A stretch of DNA of 64,000 nucleotides from Frigoribacterium sp. JB110 (GTDB lineage Bacteria; Actinomycetota; Actinomycetes; Actinomycetales; Microbacteriaceae). The notes under the pieces were generated by a model, which saw only the letters and a list, made by a program, of their open reading frames with translations, did no database searches and was not told where the DNA came from. Positions 62,976-64,000 of the stretch are shown in pieces. Position 1 is the stretch's first letter, and the number at the start of each line of letters is the position of its first letter. The stretch covers positions 1 through 64,000 of the forward strand of contig NZ_FUIA01000001.1 of assembly GCF_900163665.1 (NCBI RefSeq). The letters run 5' to 3'. The position numbers were made by a program, and so were the translations under genes.

Positions 62976-63293
62976 GTGGCGGATGAGATGAACGAAGACC
63001 CGATGCAGGCGCTGCTGCGCCTGCGCGCCAGCATCGACAACATCGACGCGGCGCTCGTGCACATACTCGCGGAGCGATTCCGCGCGACGAAGCAGGTCGG
63101 GTATCTGAAGGCGAACCATGATCTGCCCGCCTCCGACCCGGAGCGGGAGAAGCAGCAGGTGGCGCGCCTGCGCGCGCTCGCCGAAGACGCCCATCTCGAC
63201 CCGGAGTTCGCGGAGAAGTGGTTCAACTTCGTCGTCGCCGAGGTCATCCGGCACCACGTCGGTGCCGGTGCCGAGGAGAACGACCGGCCGTAG
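62976..63293 (+). CDS. Chorismate mutase, AroQ class
   Basis: 105 aa all-helical chorismate mutase with [31 protein letters not shown] at the N-terminus (catalytic Arg and Lys) and the later arginine/glutamine helix. It makes prephenate for Phe/Tyr. GTG start: TATCGT (62964-62969) ends six bases before it, leaderless. No other aromatic gene is nearby. 59 bp ahead of the prpD-family gene. Confidence 0.85.
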   Translation: MADEMNEDPMQALLRLRASIDNIDAALVHILAERFRATKQVGYLKANHDLPASDPEREKQQVARLRALAEDAHLDPEFAEKWFNFVVAEVIRHHVGAGAEENDRP

Positions 63294-63352
63294 ACTCGCT
63301 CAGGCGCGGCGCGGACCACGAGTCCGGGCGGGCATCGACGGAAGGAGCCGGG

Positions 63353-64000
63353 ATGACAGTGATCCACCAGGTGCGAATGCACCGCAGCGAGGAGGAGCTG
63401 CCCCGCGAAGAGCAGCTCGCCCACCGCATCGCACAGGTCGCCGCAGATCCGGTCGCCGTCGATGCCGAGGTCGTCGACATGGTGATCAACCGTGTGATCG
63501 ACAACGCCGCGGTCGCCGCGGCCTCGCTCACCCGCGCGCCGGTCGCGTCCGCACGCGCACAGGCCCTGGATCATCCGGTCTCCCGCGGCGGCGACGGCGG
63601 CACCGTGTTCGGCTGCGCAGCGGCCGTCCGGACCAGCCCGGAATGGGCGGCGTGGGCGAACGGCGTGGCCGTGCGCGAGCTCGACTACCACGACACCTTC
63701 CTCGCTGCGGAGTACTCGCACCCCGGTGACAACATCCCGCCGATCACCGCCGTCGCCCAGCACGTCGGCGCCGACGGCGCGGCGCTCGTGCGCGGCATCG
63801 CGACCGGCTACGAGATCCAGATGGATCTGGTGCGCGCGATCAGCTTGCACCGCCACAAGATCGACCACGTCGCCCACCTCGGCCCGTCTGCCGCGGCCGG
63901 CATCGGCACGCTGCTCGGCCTCGACGCCGATGTGATCGCGCAGGCGGTGTCGCAGGGACTGCACACCACGACCGCGACCAGGCAGTCGCGCAAGGGCGAG
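63353..64000 (+). CDS. prpD: MmgE/PrpD family protein, N-terminal part (2-methylcitrate dehydratase-like)
   Basis: The first 216 residues are in the window and the frame is open at the edge. AAGGAG lies before the ATG. PrpD fold motifs: [38 protein letters not shown] near 101 with the family HPxDxxP-like stretch, [22 protein letters not shown] near 152, and [17 protein letters not shown]. PrpD dehydrates 2-methylcitrate in propionate catabolism. Whether prpB or prpC follows cannot be seen, so the symbol is provisional. Confidence 0.8.
   Translation, partial: MTVIHQVRMHRSEEELPREEQLAHRIAQVAADPVAVDAEVVDMVINRVIDNAAVAAASLTRAPVASARAQALDHPVSRGGDGGTVFGCAAAVRTSPEWAAWANGVAVRELDYHDTFLAAEYSHPGDNIPPITAVAQHVGADGAALVRGIATGYEIQMDLVRAISLHRHKIDHVAHLGPSAAAGIGTLLGLDADVIAQAVSQGLHTTTATRQSRKGE

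Overview
This 64 kb window is high-GC chromosomal DNA from an actinobacterium, most likely a Microbacteriaceae member close to Microbacterium. The evidence is the mycofactocin genes at the left edge, the canonical fhaA-fhaB-pstP-rodA-pbpA-pknA-pknB operon beside crgA, ppiA and a rhomboid gene (normally close to the chromosome origin), a NucS mismatch endonuclease, a PASTA kinase, and many TANNNT -10 boxes lying 6-8 nt before a start codon, which signals frequent leaderless transcription. There is no phage, insertion sequence or CRISPR array. The only RNA gene I can call firmly is tRNA-Leu(CAG).

Layout. 0-3.5 kb: the end of a mycofactocin locus (vWA protein, mftE, mftF). 3.7-5.6 kb: a small CxxC protein and a ThrE-type exporter. 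5.7-12.8 kb: a catabolic module with a TRAP transporter (P-Q-M), Zn alcohol dehydrogenase, CitE-like lyase, CoA-acylating aldehyde dehydrogenase and a FadR-type GntR regulator, with twin FadR-like sites upstream. 12.9-17.4 kb: ybaK, a membrane protein, cyclophilin, rhomboid, a cluster of DnaA-box-like sites, crgA and a class E sortase. 17.5-26.7 kb: the cell-wall/division kinase operon on the minus strand. 27.0-28.5 kb: tRNA-Leu and a second YidC-like insertase. 28.6-34.6 kb: ridA, an IclR regulator and an overlapping operon of KDG kinase, KDPG aldolase, N-acyl-D-amino-acid deacylase and a DSD1-type PLP ammonia-lyase. Together these fit breakdown of N-acetyl-D-glucosaminate to pyruvate and glyceraldehyde-3-phosphate.

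34.7-39.7 kb: cupin and quinone reductase genes, a cold-shock gene with a structured leader, a MalY-type C-S lyase, a HAD phosphatase and nucS. 39.8-46.1 kb: the Mrp Na+/H+ antiporter operon mrpA(B)-C-D-E-F-G. 46.2-52.9 kb: ald with a divergent Lrp-type regulator, small proteins, a LURP-one-like protein, argG, a deaminase and a lipase maturation factor. 53-59.3 kb: a seven-gene MoxR/DUF58/vWA/TPR operon. 59.4-64 kb: a Pr6Pr-like membrane protein, purA, ltrA, a chorismate mutase and the start of a prpD-family gene.

The least expected structure is in the intergenic DNA. Four copies of a dispersed repeat, each exactly 77 bp and able to fold into a nested hairpin, lie between genes at 36.65, 38.0, 61.6 and 62.9 kb. 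A diverged relative lies at 38.85 kb, and unrelated large palindromes sit at 26.8, 29.1 and 46.1 kb. The DnaA-box cluster at 15.7-15.97 kb, the shared IclR operator pair, the short terminated RNA in front of the cold-shock gene and the overlapping divergent leaderless promoters at 51.45 kb also deserve attention.
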